A DNA stretch of 54,243 nucleotides from Deferrisomatales bacterium (GCA_024277875.1 JAJRUI010000091.1:1-54243); one strand, 5' to 3'; counted from the stretch's first letter, positions 1-9,254 are shown. Made by a program: numbers and translations. Notes: generated by a model not told the origin, from the letters alone.

Positions 1-89
1 CCGTTCCCATCCCGAACACGGCCGTTAAGCCCCTCAGCGCCGATGGTACTGCCCGGGAAACTGGGTGGGAGAGTAGGTCGCCGCCGAGC
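1..89 (+). rRNA. rrf: 5S ribosomal RNA, 3' part
   Basis: The sequence from base 1 contains the conserved 5S core (CCATCCCGAACACGG, then GTTAAGCCCCTCAGCGCC and GATGGTACTGC) and ends with GGGAGAGTAGGTCGCCGCCGAGC. The 5' part of the molecule lies before the window, so this is the end of a ribosomal RNA operon. A strong hairpin follows at 103-136. The 3' end is placed at the last base expected to pair with the missing 5' strand and could be off by one or two bases. Confidence 0.95.
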
Positions 90-102
90 TTTTTCGCACA
101 AC

Positions 103-140
103 GACGCCCCCGCAGATCCTCTTCTGCGGGGGCGTCTTCT
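103..140 (+). terminator. Rho-independent terminator of the rRNA operon
   Basis: A perfect 13-bp stem (GACGCCCCCGCAG at 103-115 with CTGCGGGGGCGTC at 124-136) closes an 8-base loop and is followed by TTCT. It lies 14 bases after the 5S rRNA. It also sits just beyond the 3' end of the convergent minus-strand gene at 144, so it may work in both directions. Confidence 0.85.
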
Positions 141-143
141 AAT

Positions 144-1154
144 TCATGTCGTCAAGCGGTGCTCCCCGCCTTCGGGGTAGAAACAGGCCGTCGCGTGGGG
201 CGGATCGCCGTCTCCGACCAGGGCAGGACGTTCCCGCGCGCAGCGGGAGGGGTCGGCTCTCTTGCACCGACTGAAAAACGCACAGCCCTTCGGTTCGCTC
301 CCGGCGCGTTCTTCGCGGAGGAGGGTGTCGTATCGCGGCTGGCCAGCGTCCCGGCCGAACGCGGGCAGGGCGTCGATGAGGGCTCTCGTGTACGGGTGGA
401 GGGGGGTCCGGATCACCGCGTCCGCTGGCCCGACCTCCATCAGGTTGCCCCGGTAGATGACCCCGATGCGATCGCACAGGTACCGGGCAGCTGCGAGGCT
501 GTGGGTGATGAACAGGATCGACACCCCCAGGTCTTGGCGAAGGGCCAGGAGGATGTTGAAGATCTGGGCCGAGATCGAGGCGTCCAGCATCGAGGTCGGT
601 TCGTCCGCGACCAGGAAACGGGGTTCCAGCACGACGGCGCGGGCTATCGCCACCCGCTGGCGCTGGCCTCCGCTCAGTTGGTGCGGGAACCGATGACCGT
701 AGTCCCACGGAGGCGACAGCCCCACCTCCTCCATCACCCGCCACACCCGGTCTTCGACCGCCGCTCCCCTTGCCAGCCGGTGGATCTCCAGGGGTTCGGC
801 CACGGTGTCCAACACGGACATCTGGGGGTTGAGCGACTGGTACGGGTCCTGGAAGATCATCTGGACGTTGCGGCTGTGCCGGCGCAGCGCCCGGTGCCCG
901 AGCCGGCCGAGGTCCTGTCCTGCCACCCGGACCGCGCCGCCGTCCGGTTTTTCCAACGAAACGATCAGGCGGCCGGCAGTGGTCTTGCCGCTCCCGCTTT
1001 CCCCGACCAACCCGAAGATCTCCCCGGGCTGAACCTGAAACGACACCTGGTCGAGGGCCACCACCTGGCCCGAGCCCTTTCCCCGGGTGCGGTAGCGTTT
1101 GACCACCCGGTCGAACACCAGCACCGGCTCGGCGTCGGAACGCCCCCGTCTCAC
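144..1154 (-). CDS. oppF: Oligopeptide/dipeptide ABC transporter ATP-binding protein (OppF/DppF type)
   Basis: This is a 336-residue cytoplasmic ATPase that would power peptide (or nickel-chelate) import with its partner at 1151-2116. It shows Walker A GESGSGKTT, the ABC signature LSGGQRQRVAIARA, Walker B FLVADEPTSMLD and the C-terminal Cys-containing oligopeptide-ABC extension (GCAFFSRC) typical of OppD/OppF. The GTG start at 1154 is chosen because it overlaps the preceding stop as GTGA and has GGAGG four bases upstream. The open frame continues far upstream without homology. It is the last gene of a five-gene minus-strand operon. The substrate (peptide, nickel, other) cannot be told from the ATPase. 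Confidence 0.93.
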   Translation of the reverse strand: MRRGRSDAEPVLVFDRVVKRYRTRGKGSGQVVALDQVSFQVQPGEIFGLVGESGSGKTTAGRLIVSLEKPDGGAVRVAGQDLGRLGHRALRRHSRNVQMIFQDPYQSLNPQMSVLDTVAEPLEIHRLARGAAVEDRVWRVMEEVGLSPPWDYGHRFPHQLSGGQRQRVAIARAVVLEPRFLVADEPTSMLDASISAQIFNILLALRQDLGVSILFITHSLAAARYLCDRIGVIYRGNLMEVGPADAVIRTPLHPYTRALIDALPAFGRDAGQPRYDTLLREERAGSEPKGCAFFSRCKRADPSRCARERPALVGDGDPPHATACFYPEGGEHRLTT

Positions 1155-2116
1155 CGGTCCTCCTTTGCCCACGGGCACAGGACCCGGTGGGAGGGGGAAA
1201 GGACCGACCACCCCGGTTTCCGGTCCCGGCACTCGGGCCGGGACCGGGAACACCGGCCCGAAAACCGGCAGCCAGGGGGCATGTCGAGGAGGTTGGGCAA
1301 TTCCCCCGGGATCGGCTCGAGCGCCCGCCGGAGGCCGGCCAGGGTCGGGTAGGAAGCGAGCAGGGCCCTGGTGTACGGGTGACCCGGATCCCCCAGCACC
1401 TCGTCCCGCGGCCCGTGCTCCACCAGGTGGCCGGCGTACATGACCCCGATCCAGTGGCAGACGTCGGCCACCACGGCGATGTCGTGGGAGATGAACACCA
1501 GGCTGACCCCCAGCTTGCGCTGAAGGCGCTGGATCTCGTCGAGGATCTGGGCCTGGACGATCACGTCCAGGGCCGTGGTGGGTTCGTCCGCGATCACCAG
1601 CTTCGGCCGGCACGCCAGGGCCATGGCGATGATCGCGCGCTGCTTCATGCCACCGCTGTACTGGTGGGGGTAATCGCGGAGCCGCTGTTCGGGGATGCCA
1701 ACGAGACGAAACAGTTCGAGCACCCGTTCCCGGACCGCGTCGCGGCCCAGCCCCGGACCGTGGGCGCGGACCGCCTCGGCGATCTGGTCCCCGACCCGGT
1801 GGACCGGGTTGAGGGCGTTCATGGCCGCCTGGAAGATCATGGCGATCTTCCCCCACCGGACCTCGCGCATCTCGGCTTCGGTCTTGGCCAGGAGGTCCTC
1901 CCCGTCGAACCGGATCTCACCGGCCAGGACGCGCCCGTTGGGCGGCAGGAGGCGGAGCAGCGCCTTTCCGAGGGTTGTCTTGCCGCACCCGGACTCCCCC
2001 ACCAGCCCGAGGGACTCGCCCTTCTCCAGGGTGAACGAGACGTCCTCGACGGCTGGAGCCATGCCGCCGGCCGTCCAGTACCCGACGGTCAGGCCGTCCA
2101 CCACCACCAGCGGCAC
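1151..2116 (-). CDS. oppD: Oligopeptide/dipeptide ABC transporter ATP-binding protein (OppD/DppD type)
   Basis: This 321-residue ABC ATPase has Walker [10 protein letters not shown], signature [15 protein letters not shown], Walker [13 protein letters not shown] and the C-terminal oligopeptide-ABC domain with [10 protein letters not shown]. The YSGGMKQR form is typical of OppD/DppD rather than OppF. The GTG start at 2116 directly abuts the TAG stop of the permease gene, and the stop overlaps the oppF start by four bases. These contacts indicate one co-translated transcript. It would pair with OppF as a heterodimer on the inner membrane permeases. Confidence 0.93.
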   Translation of the reverse strand: MPLVVVDGLTVGYWTAGGMAPAVEDVSFTLEKGESLGLVGESGCGKTTLGKALLRLLPPNGRVLAGEIRFDGEDLLAKTEAEMREVRWGKIAMIFQAAMNALNPVHRVGDQIAEAVRAHGPGLGRDAVRERVLELFRLVGIPEQRLRDYPHQYSGGMKQRAIIAMALACRPKLVIADEPTTALDVIVQAQILDEIQRLQRKLGVSLVFISHDIAVVADVCHWIGVMYAGHLVEHGPRDEVLGDPGHPYTRALLASYPTLAGLRRALEPIPGELPNLLDMPPGCRFSGRCSRSRPECRDRKPGWSVLSPSHRVLCPWAKEDR

Positions 2117-3043
2117 CTAACCCACCCCCCCTTCCTCTTTTCGAAGCCGCGGGTCGAGCACTTCTTCCATGGCCTGGCCCAGCAAGTAGAACGCCAGGGT
2201 GATCAGGGAGATGCACAGGCCAGGCGGCAGCAGCCAGTACGGCGCCTTGAACATGTGGCCGGTCTTCCACACCCACTGGAGCATCATGCCCCAGCTGACG
2301 GTGGTGGAGTCCCCGAACCCGAGGAACGCCAGACCGGCTTCGATCATGATCGCCGAGGTCACCCGGAACGTCATGTACAGGAACGACAGGGGCAGCACGT
2401 TGGGCAGGATGTGGCGCAGCAAGATCCTGCGGTGGGACGCACCCGCAACACGGACCGCCTCGATGAACGGACGGTGCTTCAGGGTCAGGGTCTGGGCCCG
2501 GATCACCCGGGCCACGCCGGGCCACCGGAACAGGGCGATGATGAGCACCACGGTCCAGATGTTGAGCTGTCCGAACAGGGCGGCCAGGATGAGGACCACC
2601 AGCAGCGCGGGCATCACCATCACCATGTCGGCCAGGCGCATCAGGAGGGTGTCGGCCAGCCCGCCCAGGTAGCCCGAGGTGATCCCCACCGCGGTGCCCA
2701 CGGCCACACTCATGAACGCGGCCGAGATCCCCACCAGGAACGCGACCCGGGCCCCGGCCAGGAGTTGGCTGAAGATGTCCCGGCCCATGAAGTCGGTGCC
2801 CAGCCAGTGGCGCAGGCTCGGACCCATCGACGACGTGATTTCCGGATCCACCCCGGCCATCGGGTGGTACATCGGGTCGATCAACGGGGGGACGAAACTG
2901 GCTGCCGCCATCAGGGCGAACAGGGCGAGCAGCCCGAGGCCGATCCAGCCCAGGGGGTTGCGGCGGTAGATCGCCCAGCCGTCCAGGAACCGCTCGAGCC
3001 AGCGGCGGCGGCGGAGGCTGCGGTGGCGTCCGTCGGGTGACAT
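2117..3043 (-). CDS. oppC: Oligopeptide/dipeptide ABC transporter permease (OppC/DppC type)
   Basis: This 308-residue inner-membrane permease has a first membrane segment near residues 32-55, then the OppC-type periplasmic stretch containing [21 protein letters not shown], a hallmark of DppC/OppC proteins. Five further hydrophobic segments follow, with the EAA-type loop around [21 protein letters not shown]. It would form the translocation pore with the neighbouring OppB-type permease. The genes are nearly contiguous: 10 bases separate it from oppB, and its stop abuts oppD. Confidence 0.93.
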   Translation of the reverse strand: MSPDGRHRSLRRRRWLERFLDGWAIYRRNPLGWIGLGLLALFALMAAASFVPPLIDPMYHPMAGVDPEITSSMGPSLRHWLGTDFMGRDIFSQLLAGARVAFLVGISAAFMSVAVGTAVGITSGYLGGLADTLLMRLADMVMVMPALLVVLILAALFGQLNIWTVVLIIALFRWPGVARVIRAQTLTLKHRPFIEAVRVAGASHRRILLRHILPNVLPLSFLYMTFRVTSAIMIEAGLAFLGFGDSTTVSWGMMLQWVWKTGHMFKAPYWLLPPGLCISLITLAFYLLGQAMEEVLDPRLRKEEGGVG

Positions 3044-3053
3044 GCCGGGCCCC

Positions 3054-4037
3054 TCAGTACCGGATCCGGGGGTCGAGTACCGCGTACAGCAGGTCGACCA
3101 CGAGGTTGGCCAGGAGGACCACGGCGGCGATCAGCAGGAACGACGCCTGGGCCAGCGGGTAGTCGTTCTGGCTGACGGCCAGCACCAGTTCGCGGCCGAT
3201 TCCCGGCCAGGTGAACACGGTCTCGGTGATCGCGCCCCCGTTGATCGAGAACGCGAGGCTGAGGCCGATGGTGGTGAGCACGGGAAGGGCGGCGTTGGGG
3301 GCTGCGTGGTGGTTGCGGATCACCCGCTCCGGCAGGCCCTTTGCCCGGGCCGTGAGGATGTAGTCTTCCTTCAGGGTCTCCAGCATGCTCGAGCGCATCA
3401 CCAGCAGGAACGTGCCGAACTGGATCAGGAACAGGCTGGCCAGGGGCAGCACCATGTGGTGTGCCACGTCCACGGCCCGGGTCCACCAGGTCGCGCCGGG
3501 GTCAAGCCACACGTCCTCGGACACCATCCCGGTGATCGGGAACCATCCCAGCCGGTAGGCGAACAGCCAGATCAGCAGCAGGGCGAGCCACGGGAGGAAC
3601 ACGGTGTGGGTGGCCAGGGCGCTGAAGGTGAGCACCGTGTCGGTGGAGCGGCCCTTGCTCCACGACGCCCGCTTGCCGAGCAGCACCCCGACCACCGCGG
3701 CGAGGATCGTGGAGGAGGTGAACAGCAGGACCGTGTTGGGCAGCCGGTCGGCGATGATCTCGGCCACGGGTTCACCGTAGTGGAACGAGATCCCCATGTC
3801 CCCGGACACGAAGTTCTTCAGGTAGTACAGGTACTGGACCCCGACGGGACGGTCGAGGCCGAGTTGGGCCATCAGGACCTCGGCGTCCTCTGGATCCATG
3901 GACGGGTCGACCATCCGCTCCACCGGGTCCCCCGGAGCCAGCCGGAACACGATGAACAACACCGTGAGGATCACGTAGAACAGGCCAGCGATCTGGACCA
4001 GCCGCCTGGCGGCGTACCGCCACAGCCCCACGGTCAC
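3054..4037 (-). CDS. oppB: Oligopeptide/dipeptide ABC transporter permease (OppB/DppB type)
   Basis: This 327-residue permease opens with the classic OppB N terminus (YAARRLVQIAGLFYVILTVLFIVFRLAPGDP, first membrane helix about residues 8-30). It has the EAA-like loop YILTARAKGLPERVIRNHHA near residue 210 and ends VDLLYAVLDPRIRY, a very typical OppB C terminus. The start is GTG at 4037. The gene follows the binding-protein gene after 34 bases. It forms the membrane pore with OppC. Confidence 0.93.
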   Translation of the reverse strand: MTVGLWRYAARRLVQIAGLFYVILTVLFIVFRLAPGDPVERMVDPSMDPEDAEVLMAQLGLDRPVGVQYLYYLKNFVSGDMGISFHYGEPVAEIIADRLPNTVLLFTSSTILAAVVGVLLGKRASWSKGRSTDTVLTFSALATHTVFLPWLALLLIWLFAYRLGWFPITGMVSEDVWLDPGATWWTRAVDVAHHMVLPLASLFLIQFGTFLLVMRSSMLETLKEDYILTARAKGLPERVIRNHHAAPNAALPVLTTIGLSLAFSINGGAITETVFTWPGIGRELVLAVSQNDYPLAQASFLLIAAVVLLANLVVDLLYAVLDPRIRY

Positions 4038-4071
4038 CGTCCGCCGCGGCCAGGACGGACTGCGCCCGGCC

Positions 4072-5784
4072 CTATAACGGTTTCAGTTCGCAGAACGACC
4101 ACAGGTTCCCGATGCCCCCCAGGGTCTTCACCCAGCCCCCGAACCGCCCCTTGCGCACCGCCTCGACCAGGGTCGGGTTGTACAGGGGCAGGTAGGGAAC
4201 GTCCTCGGCCACGATCCGCTGCATCTGCCACACGAGGCGTCTGCGCTCCTGGGTATCGATCGTGCTCGCAGCCGCTTCGGCCAATCGGTCGTACTCGGGG
4301 TTGACGTACCCGCTCATGTTCCACCCGCGGGGCTTGTCGTTGTCCGAGTGGAAGAAGCTGCGCAGGTAGTCCGGGTCCAGCGACAGGGAGCCGTAGGCCA
4401 GGATGAACGCGTCGAAGTCGCGGCGGGTCTTGACCTGTTGGAGCAGTGCGCTGAACGCCATGGGGCGCGCCGAGGCCGGGATGCCCAGGTCTTGCAACCA
4501 CCCCTGGATGATCGTGCCGCTCATGGCCCGAAGCGGGTCGTAGTCGGTGGGGGGGGTCAGGATCGTCCACGGCTGCATCGGCCGTCCGTCGGGGTACCGG
4601 ATGCCCCGCCCCTTGACCACTTCGCCGCGATCGTTCACCGGGGGCACGTCCCAGGAGTACCCCGCCTCCTTCAGGAGCCGGTACGCCGCGCGCACCCGGT
4701 CGGCCCGGCCCAACCCCTTGCCGTAGGTGCGTGGATCGGGGCAGCACCACAGCTGGTTCCCCGGCGGGACCACGGTGTCCATCTCCTCGCCCATGCCCTG
4801 CAGGATGCGCCGGATGATGAACTGCTTGTCCACCAGTGTCGCCACCGCTCGCCGGAACGCGACGTCGTCGAACGGGGGTTTTCGCAGGTTGAACCCCATG
4901 TAGTACAGCGCGCTGCGTTCGCACCGGTACAGTTGGATGTTCGGGTCTCTTTCGAGGTCCTCGATGTAGCCCGGCTGGATCCCCCACCAGAACATGTCGA
5001 TGGTGCCCTTCTTGAGGGCCAGGATCGCTGCGTCCGAGGTGCCGAAGAACTTGAGCAGGATGCCGTCGATGTGCGGCCCCAGGGTCCGGCCCGCGATCTC
5101 CTGGCCCCGGCCGAAGAACCGGTCGTTGCGCACGAGGTACAGGTACGCGCCCTTGCGCCACTCCTTGAGGACGAACGGGCCGCTGCTCAAAAGGGTTTTT
5201 GGCCGGTGATTCATCAGGGAGCGGAGGGGCTTTTCCTTTTTCCGGGCGGCCTCGACCGCCCGGGTCCACTCCTTGGCGGGGACGATCGGGGTGGCCAGGG
5301 TCCGGGACAGGAAGACCGCCTTCGGGCCGGACAGGTGGAATACCACGGTGCGGTCGTCCGGGGTGTCGATCCGGGTAACGAACTTCCACTTCGAGTAGTA
5401 TTTCGGGACCTTGAACTCCCGGATCACCCGGCCGGTGAACGCGACGTCCCCGGCCGTGACCGGGGACCCGTCCGACCAGTTTGCCTCGCGCAGGCGCACC
5501 GTGTAGGTGACGGCCTCCGGGTCGTACACGGGCATCTCGGCGGCGAGCCACGGGATCAGTTCCAGGGTCTCCGGGTCCCGCACGAGGAGGGGCTGGTACA
5601 TCAGGGCCAGCACCCGCCCGGACCACCGTCCGCTGGCCCGGAACACGTTGAGCGTCTTGGGCTCGTCGGGGAGCCCGACCTTCAGCAGATCCGCCGCGTG
5701 GGAGGACGGTCCCGCCGTTCCCAGGACGGCCAGTACCATCGGTACGAGCCATGCGAACCGCACGCGGCCCAGGATCGCCGCCAT
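4072..5784 (-). CDS. oppA: Peptide ABC transporter substrate-binding protein (SBP family 5)
   Basis: This is a 570-residue secreted binding protein for the OppBCDF importer. A signal peptide (basic MAAILGRVRF, then a hydrophobic run ending near SSHAAD) precedes a family-5 solute-binding fold, with the usual early motif VGLPDEPKTLN and later YTVRLREANWSDGSPVTAGD. The ATG at 5784 is chosen because AAAGGAG lies just upstream and the signal peptide begins there, although the frame stays open for almost 300 codons upstream. A good promoter lies at 5850-5877. No Cys lipobox is evident, so it is probably soluble and periplasmic. The ligand is not predictable by eye. Confidence 0.93.
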   Translation of the reverse strand: MAAILGRVRFAWLVPMVLAVLGTAGPSSHAADLLKVGLPDEPKTLNVFRASGRWSGRVLALMYQPLLVRDPETLELIPWLAAEMPVYDPEAVTYTVRLREANWSDGSPVTAGDVAFTGRVIREFKVPKYYSKWKFVTRIDTPDDRTVVFHLSGPKAVFLSRTLATPIVPAKEWTRAVEAARKKEKPLRSLMNHRPKTLLSSGPFVLKEWRKGAYLYLVRNDRFFGRGQEIAGRTLGPHIDGILLKFFGTSDAAILALKKGTIDMFWWGIQPGYIEDLERDPNIQLYRCERSALYYMGFNLRKPPFDDVAFRRAVATLVDKQFIIRRILQGMGEEMDTVVPPGNQLWCCPDPRTYGKGLGRADRVRAAYRLLKEAGYSWDVPPVNDRGEVVKGRGIRYPDGRPMQPWTILTPPTDYDPLRAMSGTIIQGWLQDLGIPASARPMAFSALLQQVKTRRDFDAFILAYGSLSLDPDYLRSFFHSDNDKPRGWNMSGYVNPEYDRLAEAAASTIDTQERRRLVWQMQRIVAEDVPYLPLYNPTLVEAVRKGRFGGWVKTLGGIGNLWSFCELKPL

Positions 5785-5849
5785 GGAGGCTCCTTTCTCT
5801 GCGTCCCGCAACCGTGGTGCGGAACGGGGTCGGGGGGTCGGACCGGACC

Positions 5850-5877
5850 AGTATAGAGCAAAACGGGCCCGCGCCAA
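5850..5877 (-). promoter_or_regulatory. Sigma-70-type promoter of the opp operon
   Basis: Read on the minus strand, TTGGCG (5872-5877) is followed after 16 bases by TATACT (5850-5855), five of six matches to the -10 consensus. It lies 66 bases before the oppA start, in the divergent region shared with the NfeD gene. No operator is obvious. Confidence 0.6.
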
Positions 5878-5929
5878 ACGGCGTACCATTGTGGCGTGCC
5901 GTTGCGTGGACACCGTCCGGGGGTGTGCT

Positions 5930-7267
5930 ATGGTTGTTCCCATGCGTTCTCGGGGGTTTTTCGCCTGTTGCCGGGCCCTGGCTCTGGGCGCTGCCGTGAT
6001 GCTGGCCGTGTTCGGGGGGCTGCGCCGGCCCGCGGGCGCCGCAGTGGTGCCCGTCCTCGACGTCGAGGGACCGATCGGGCCGGTGACGGCGGAGTACGTG
6101 GCCGACGCCCTGGGTACCTTCGGTCCGGGGGACGCCCCGGTGGTGGTGCTCCGGGTGGATACCCCGGGTGGGCTGGACGCGTCCATGCGGAGGATCGTCC
6201 GGAGCATCCAGACGGCCCGGGTGCCGGTGGTGGCGTGGGTGGGGCCGCCGGGCGCGCGCGCGGCCAGCGCCGGGTTGTTCGTGGTGGCCGCCGCCCACGT
6301 GGCCGCGATGGCTCCGGCCACCAACCTGGGTGCGGCCCACCCGGTTCCCCTGGGGGGCGGTGCGGACGAGACCGTGGCTCGCAAGGCCGCGCAGGACGCT
6401 GCCGCGTACCTGCGGGCCCTCGCCCGAAAACGGGGCCGGGATCCGGCGTGGTTCGAGCGGGCCGTCCTGGAGAGCGACAGCCTGGCAGCGTCCGAAGCCG
6501 TGGGGCGGGGCGTGGTGGACCTCATGGCCTCGGACCTCGGGGAACTGTTGCGGCAGTTGGACGGCCGCAGGCTCCAGTTCGGTTCGGCAGAGGTGGTCCT
6601 GGAGACCCGGCACGCCACTGCCCGCCCGGTGCCGCTCAGCCTGCGCCAACGGGTGCTCAAGGCGCTGTCGGATCCGAACGTGGCGTACCTGCTGCTGATG
6701 CTCGGGTTCTACGGTTTGTTCTTCGAGTTCGCCAACCCCGGCGCCATCTTCCCGGGCGTGGTCGGGGGCCTGTGCCTGGTGCTGGCGTTCGTCGGGCTCC
6801 AGAGCCTCCCGTTCAACTACGCCGGGATCCTGCTGATCCTCCTCGGCCTGGTGCTGCTGCTCCTGGAAGTGAAGATCACCTCCTACGGCCTCCTGACGGT
6901 GGGGGGGGTGGTGGCCCTGACCCTGGGCAGCCTGCTGTTGTTCAGGACCGCCGAGGCGTACCACCGGTTGAGTTGGGTCGTGCTCGTCCCGGCGGTGGGG
7001 GCGACCGTGGCGTTCTGCCTGTTCGCCGTGGGCAAGGGACTCGCCGCCCAACGGGTGCCCAAGAAGGGCGGGGGTGAGGGGTTGGTGGGCGAACGGGGCG
7101 CGGTCCAGGAACCGGTCGGGCCGGACCGGCCGGGCCGGGTGTTCGTCCACGGCGAGTCGTGGATCGCCCGGGCCGACGAGGAGCTGCCCCCCGGCGCCAC
7201 GGTCCGCGTCGTGGCGGTCCGCGGCCTCGAACTGCACGTGGAGGCCGCCCACCGGCAACGTCCCTGA
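5930..7267 (+). CDS. NfeD-family membrane-bound serine protease (long form, ClpP-like domain plus NfeD domain)
   Basis: This 445-residue protein has an N-terminal signal or anchor segment (about 14-36), then a ClpP/SppA-like protease domain with the catalytic Ser in GARAASAGL (Ser113) and the general-base Lys in VARKAAQDA (Lys152). After it come four or five hydrophobic helices (about 240-350) and a C-terminal OB-fold NfeD domain. Relatives (1510-N/NfeD1b) cleave stomatin C termini and are usually encoded beside a stomatin gene. Here a stomatin lies at 11770-12552, about 4.5 kb away. Two ATG codons (5930 and 5942) are possible starts; the difference is only four residues. Confidence 0.9.
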   Translation: MVVPMRSRGFFACCRALALGAAVMLAVFGGLRRPAGAAVVPVLDVEGPIGPVTAEYVADALGTFGPGDAPVVVLRVDTPGGLDASMRRIVRSIQTARVPVVAWVGPPGARAASAGLFVVAAAHVAAMAPATNLGAAHPVPLGGGADETVARKAAQDAAAYLRALARKRGRDPAWFERAVLESDSLAASEAVGRGVVDLMASDLGELLRQLDGRRLQFGSAEVVLETRHATARPVPLSLRQRVLKALSDPNVAYLLLMLGFYGLFFEFANPGAIFPGVVGGLCLVLAFVGLQSLPFNYAGILLILLGLVLLLLEVKITSYGLLTVGGVVALTLGSLLLFRTAEAYHRLSWVVLVPAVGATVAFCLFAVGKGLAAQRVPKKGGGEGLVGERGAVQEPVGPDRPGRVFVHGESWIARADEELPPGATVRVVAVRGLELHVEAAHRQRP

Positions 7268-7383
7268 CCCCGTCCCTCCGGGACGTCCTGTAACCCCACC
7301 GAGCCGTCCTGCATCCGATGATTGTCTTGAAAAAACCGTTCAATCGGGGTCGTTTCGACCCTGACACACGGAGGAGGTGTTCC

Positions 7384-7854
7384 ATGGGGTTCGTCCTGGG
7401 TTTGGTGGCGGGTGTGGTGATCGCCGGTCTTGCCGTGTGGCTGCTCGCACCCCGCCTGATGCTGACCGTCCGCAAGAGCAAGGCGTCGGTGGAAGACACG
7501 GTGGCCCACATCGTGGACCACGCCCAGCAGGAAGGGTGGTCGGTCCCCAAGGTGTACGATCTGCAACACAGCATCGTGCAGGCGGGTTACGAACTGCCCC
7601 ACAAGGTCCGGATCATCAGCCTGTGCAAACCGCCGTACGCGCGGGACGTGTTGGGCGAGGACGCGTTCCGCCGCCTGGCCGGGATCATGCCGTGCCGCAT
7701 CGGGGTGTACGAGGGGGACGACGGCGCGGTCTACGTGGCCCAGATGAACACGGGGTTCATGGGCCGGATGTTCGGCGCGTTCGTCGGTCGCGTCATGGGG
7801 CGGGTGGCGGAGGAAGAGCACCGGTTCACCCGGGGGGTGCTCGCCGAGGGGTGA
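7384..7854 (+). CDS. DUF302 domain protein with N-terminal membrane anchor
   Basis: This is a 156-residue protein. Residues 1-23 form a hydrophobic anchor, followed by a DUF302-like domain (SKASVEDTVAHIVDHAQQEGW, IISLCKPPYA, MPCRIGVYEGDDGAVYVAQMN). The ATG at 7384 has GGAGGAGGTG eight bases upstream, which decides the start over an upstream in-frame codon at 7318. DUF302 proteins have no settled function; some occur with sulfur or redox proteins. A single Cys sits in the CKPPYA stretch and another in MPCRIG, both usual in the family. Confidence 0.85.
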   Translation: MGFVLGLVAGVVIAGLAVWLLAPRLMLTVRKSKASVEDTVAHIVDHAQQEGWSVPKVYDLQHSIVQAGYELPHKVRIISLCKPPYARDVLGEDAFRRLAGIMPCRIGVYEGDDGAVYVAQMNTGFMGRMFGAFVGRVMGRVAEEEHRFTRGVLAEG

Positions 7855-7867
7855 GCCACGGCGGGGC

Positions 7868-8731
7868 CTACGCCAGGTGGAGGCTTCCGTCCGGTTCGAT
7901 CGAGATGTGCGGACCCGGGCAGTGGGGACCGATCATCAGGAGGTTCTGGGGCAGGGACCGCAACGCGAGTTCCGCCTTGCTCCCGAACCGCCGTTTGTGG
8001 AACGCGGAGTGGCCGTAGGCGCCGAAGACCACCAGCGCCGTCCTGGGCAGGTCCTGCACGATCTCCCGGAACGTCAGGTTGGGGTGGTACTCCCGCCCGA
8101 TCTCCAGCCCTTCGGGCAGGTCGAGGTCTGCCAACTTCTCCTCCAGGTCTCGCTGGGCGAGGCCGCTCCGGCCGCTCGCCACCACCCGGACGGGGACGCC
8201 GGCCGCAGCGGCCAGGTGTCCGCCCCACGCCGCTGCCTTGTCCGCCTGAGCCGACCCCCCGTACAGCACCTCCACCCGGTCCCACGGCAGGAAACAGGCC
8301 GCCGGAAGGAGCACCGGGATGTCGGCCAGGCGCACCACGGCCCGGACCTTGGGCCCCAGCACTGCGGACGGGATCCACGGATGGGGCTGGGGGGCGTTCA
8401 TGGACCGCGGCAGGGAGAAGATCGTCCAGTGCCCCCGGAGGTCCGGCAGGGTCGACGCGGTCTTCCCGTGGGCGGGTTGCTCGGTCCACTCCGCGTCCAT
8501 CTCCCGGGCGATCCGGTCCGCCCGCTCCCGGGCCGACGCCGGGTCGTACAGGTACGATTCGTCCAGGTACACGTGCATGGCCTCGTCCCCCGAGCACAGG
8601 ACGAACGACCGGCCCGAAGGGAAGTAGACACACACTTCCAGGCCGACCCGTTTGCCGAAGTACAGCGCCTGTCGGAACGTCTCCCCGCCCAGGGGCGAGT
8701 TCCGGAACACATGCAGGATCGATCCCGTCAC
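7868..8731 (-). CDS. Universal-stress-like protein (two-domain, uncertain)
   Basis: This 287-residue soluble protein resembles a tandem universal-stress/adenine-nucleotide alpha-hydrolase fold. It opens ILHVFRNSPLGGETFRQALYFGKR, and the C-terminal half has VLYGGSAQADKAAAWGGHLAA, LVVFGAYGHSAFHKRRFGSKAELALR and a terminal GPH.P strand, resembling the ATP-binding G-x9-G(S/T) region of UspA. The GTG start at 8731 has GGGAGGA upstream. It is convergent with the DUF302 gene (13 bases apart). No partner gene suggests a role. Assignment to the Usp family is moderate; it could be a related family of unknown function. Confidence 0.7.
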   Translation of the reverse strand: MTGSILHVFRNSPLGGETFRQALYFGKRVGLEVCVYFPSGRSFVLCSGDEAMHVYLDESYLYDPASARERADRIAREMDAEWTEQPAHGKTASTLPDLRGHWTIFSLPRSMNAPQPHPWIPSAVLGPKVRAVVRLADIPVLLPAACFLPWDRVEVLYGGSAQADKAAAWGGHLAAAAGVPVRVVASGRSGLAQRDLEEKLADLDLPEGLEIGREYHPNLTFREIVQDLPRTALVVFGAYGHSAFHKRRFGSKAELALRSLPQNLLMIGPHCPGPHISIEPDGSLHLA

Positions 8732-8803
8732 CGTCGTCCTCCCTTCCCGGCAGTGGCCGGCCGGCCCGTTGCGCGCGGACCCAACGCAGATGTCTACCAT
8801 TTT

Positions 8804-8837
8804 CAGGTTCCAGGTTCCAGGCTTCTGACTCCTGACT
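8804..8837 (+). repeat. Degenerate 7-bp tandem repeat
   Basis: CAGGTTC occurs twice in tandem (8804-8817), is followed by CAGGCT, then the related pair TCTGACT CCTGACT (8824-8837). A comparable heptamer array (GGTTCAA GGTTCGA GGTTCGG) lies at 15165-15192. It sits between the divergent stress-protein and arsR genes, directly upstream of the likely arsR promoter. Confidence 0.6.
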
Positions 8838-8902
8838 TGTGCGGCGGTGGCGGGCTGTATTACTGTTTGCGCATGGAGTTCGGAAAGAGGACAGGAGCCG
8901 CC

Positions 8903-9214
8903 GTGGACCCCAAGGCCAACCAGTGGCGGGCCGAGGTGTTGAAGGCGCTGGCCCAGCCCACCCGGATCGCGATCCTGGAGACCCTCCGGCCCGGCGAGGA
9001 ATGCGTCTGCCGGATCTGTCCGGCCGTGGGGGGCAGCCAGCCCAACGTCTCGAAGCACCTGACCCTGATGAAGAAAGCCGGCATCCTGGACTCCCGCCAG
9101 GACGGCACCATGACCTTCTACTGGGTCAAGGACCCCCGGGTGTTCGAGATCCTGGACCTCGTGGACCAGTTGCTTCGCCGGGAGGGGCGGGAACGCGCCC
9201 GGATGGTTCGCTGA
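8903..9214 (+). CDS. ArsR-family metal/metalloid-responsive repressor
   Basis: This is a winged-helix transcription factor of about 103 residues. The recognition region reads GGSQPNVSKHLTLMKKAGILDSRQDGTMTFYWV, typical of ArsR/SmtB. The sensor site is Cys-rich (EECVCRICP), close to the CVCDLC arsenite/metal site of ArsR proteins. The GTG at 8903 has AGGAG five bases upstream; an in-frame ATG at 8873 would add ten residues. It is followed in the same direction by a permease of the arsenic/metal-export type at 9360, and an AT-rich direct repeat lies between them, so it probably represses that permease and perhaps itself. Confidence 0.9.
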   Translation: MDPKANQWRAEVLKALAQPTRIAILETLRPGEECVCRICPAVGGSQPNVSKHLTLMKKAGILDSRQDGTMTFYWVKDPRVFEILDLVDQLLRREGRERARMVR

Positions 9215-9230
9215 AGGGTTTTTTTGCGCC

Positions 9231-9254
9231 GTTATATGAATGTATGGTTATATG
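9231..9254. promoter_or_regulatory. AT-rich direct repeat, candidate ArsR operator/promoter
   Basis: GTTATATG occurs at 9231-9238 and again at 9247-9254 (16-base spacing) inside a short AT-rich island in otherwise about 70% G+C DNA. It lies 17 bases after the arsR stop and about 105 bases before the permease start. Position and composition suggest an operator or -10 region for the permease; the repressor assignment is inference. Confidence 0.45.
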
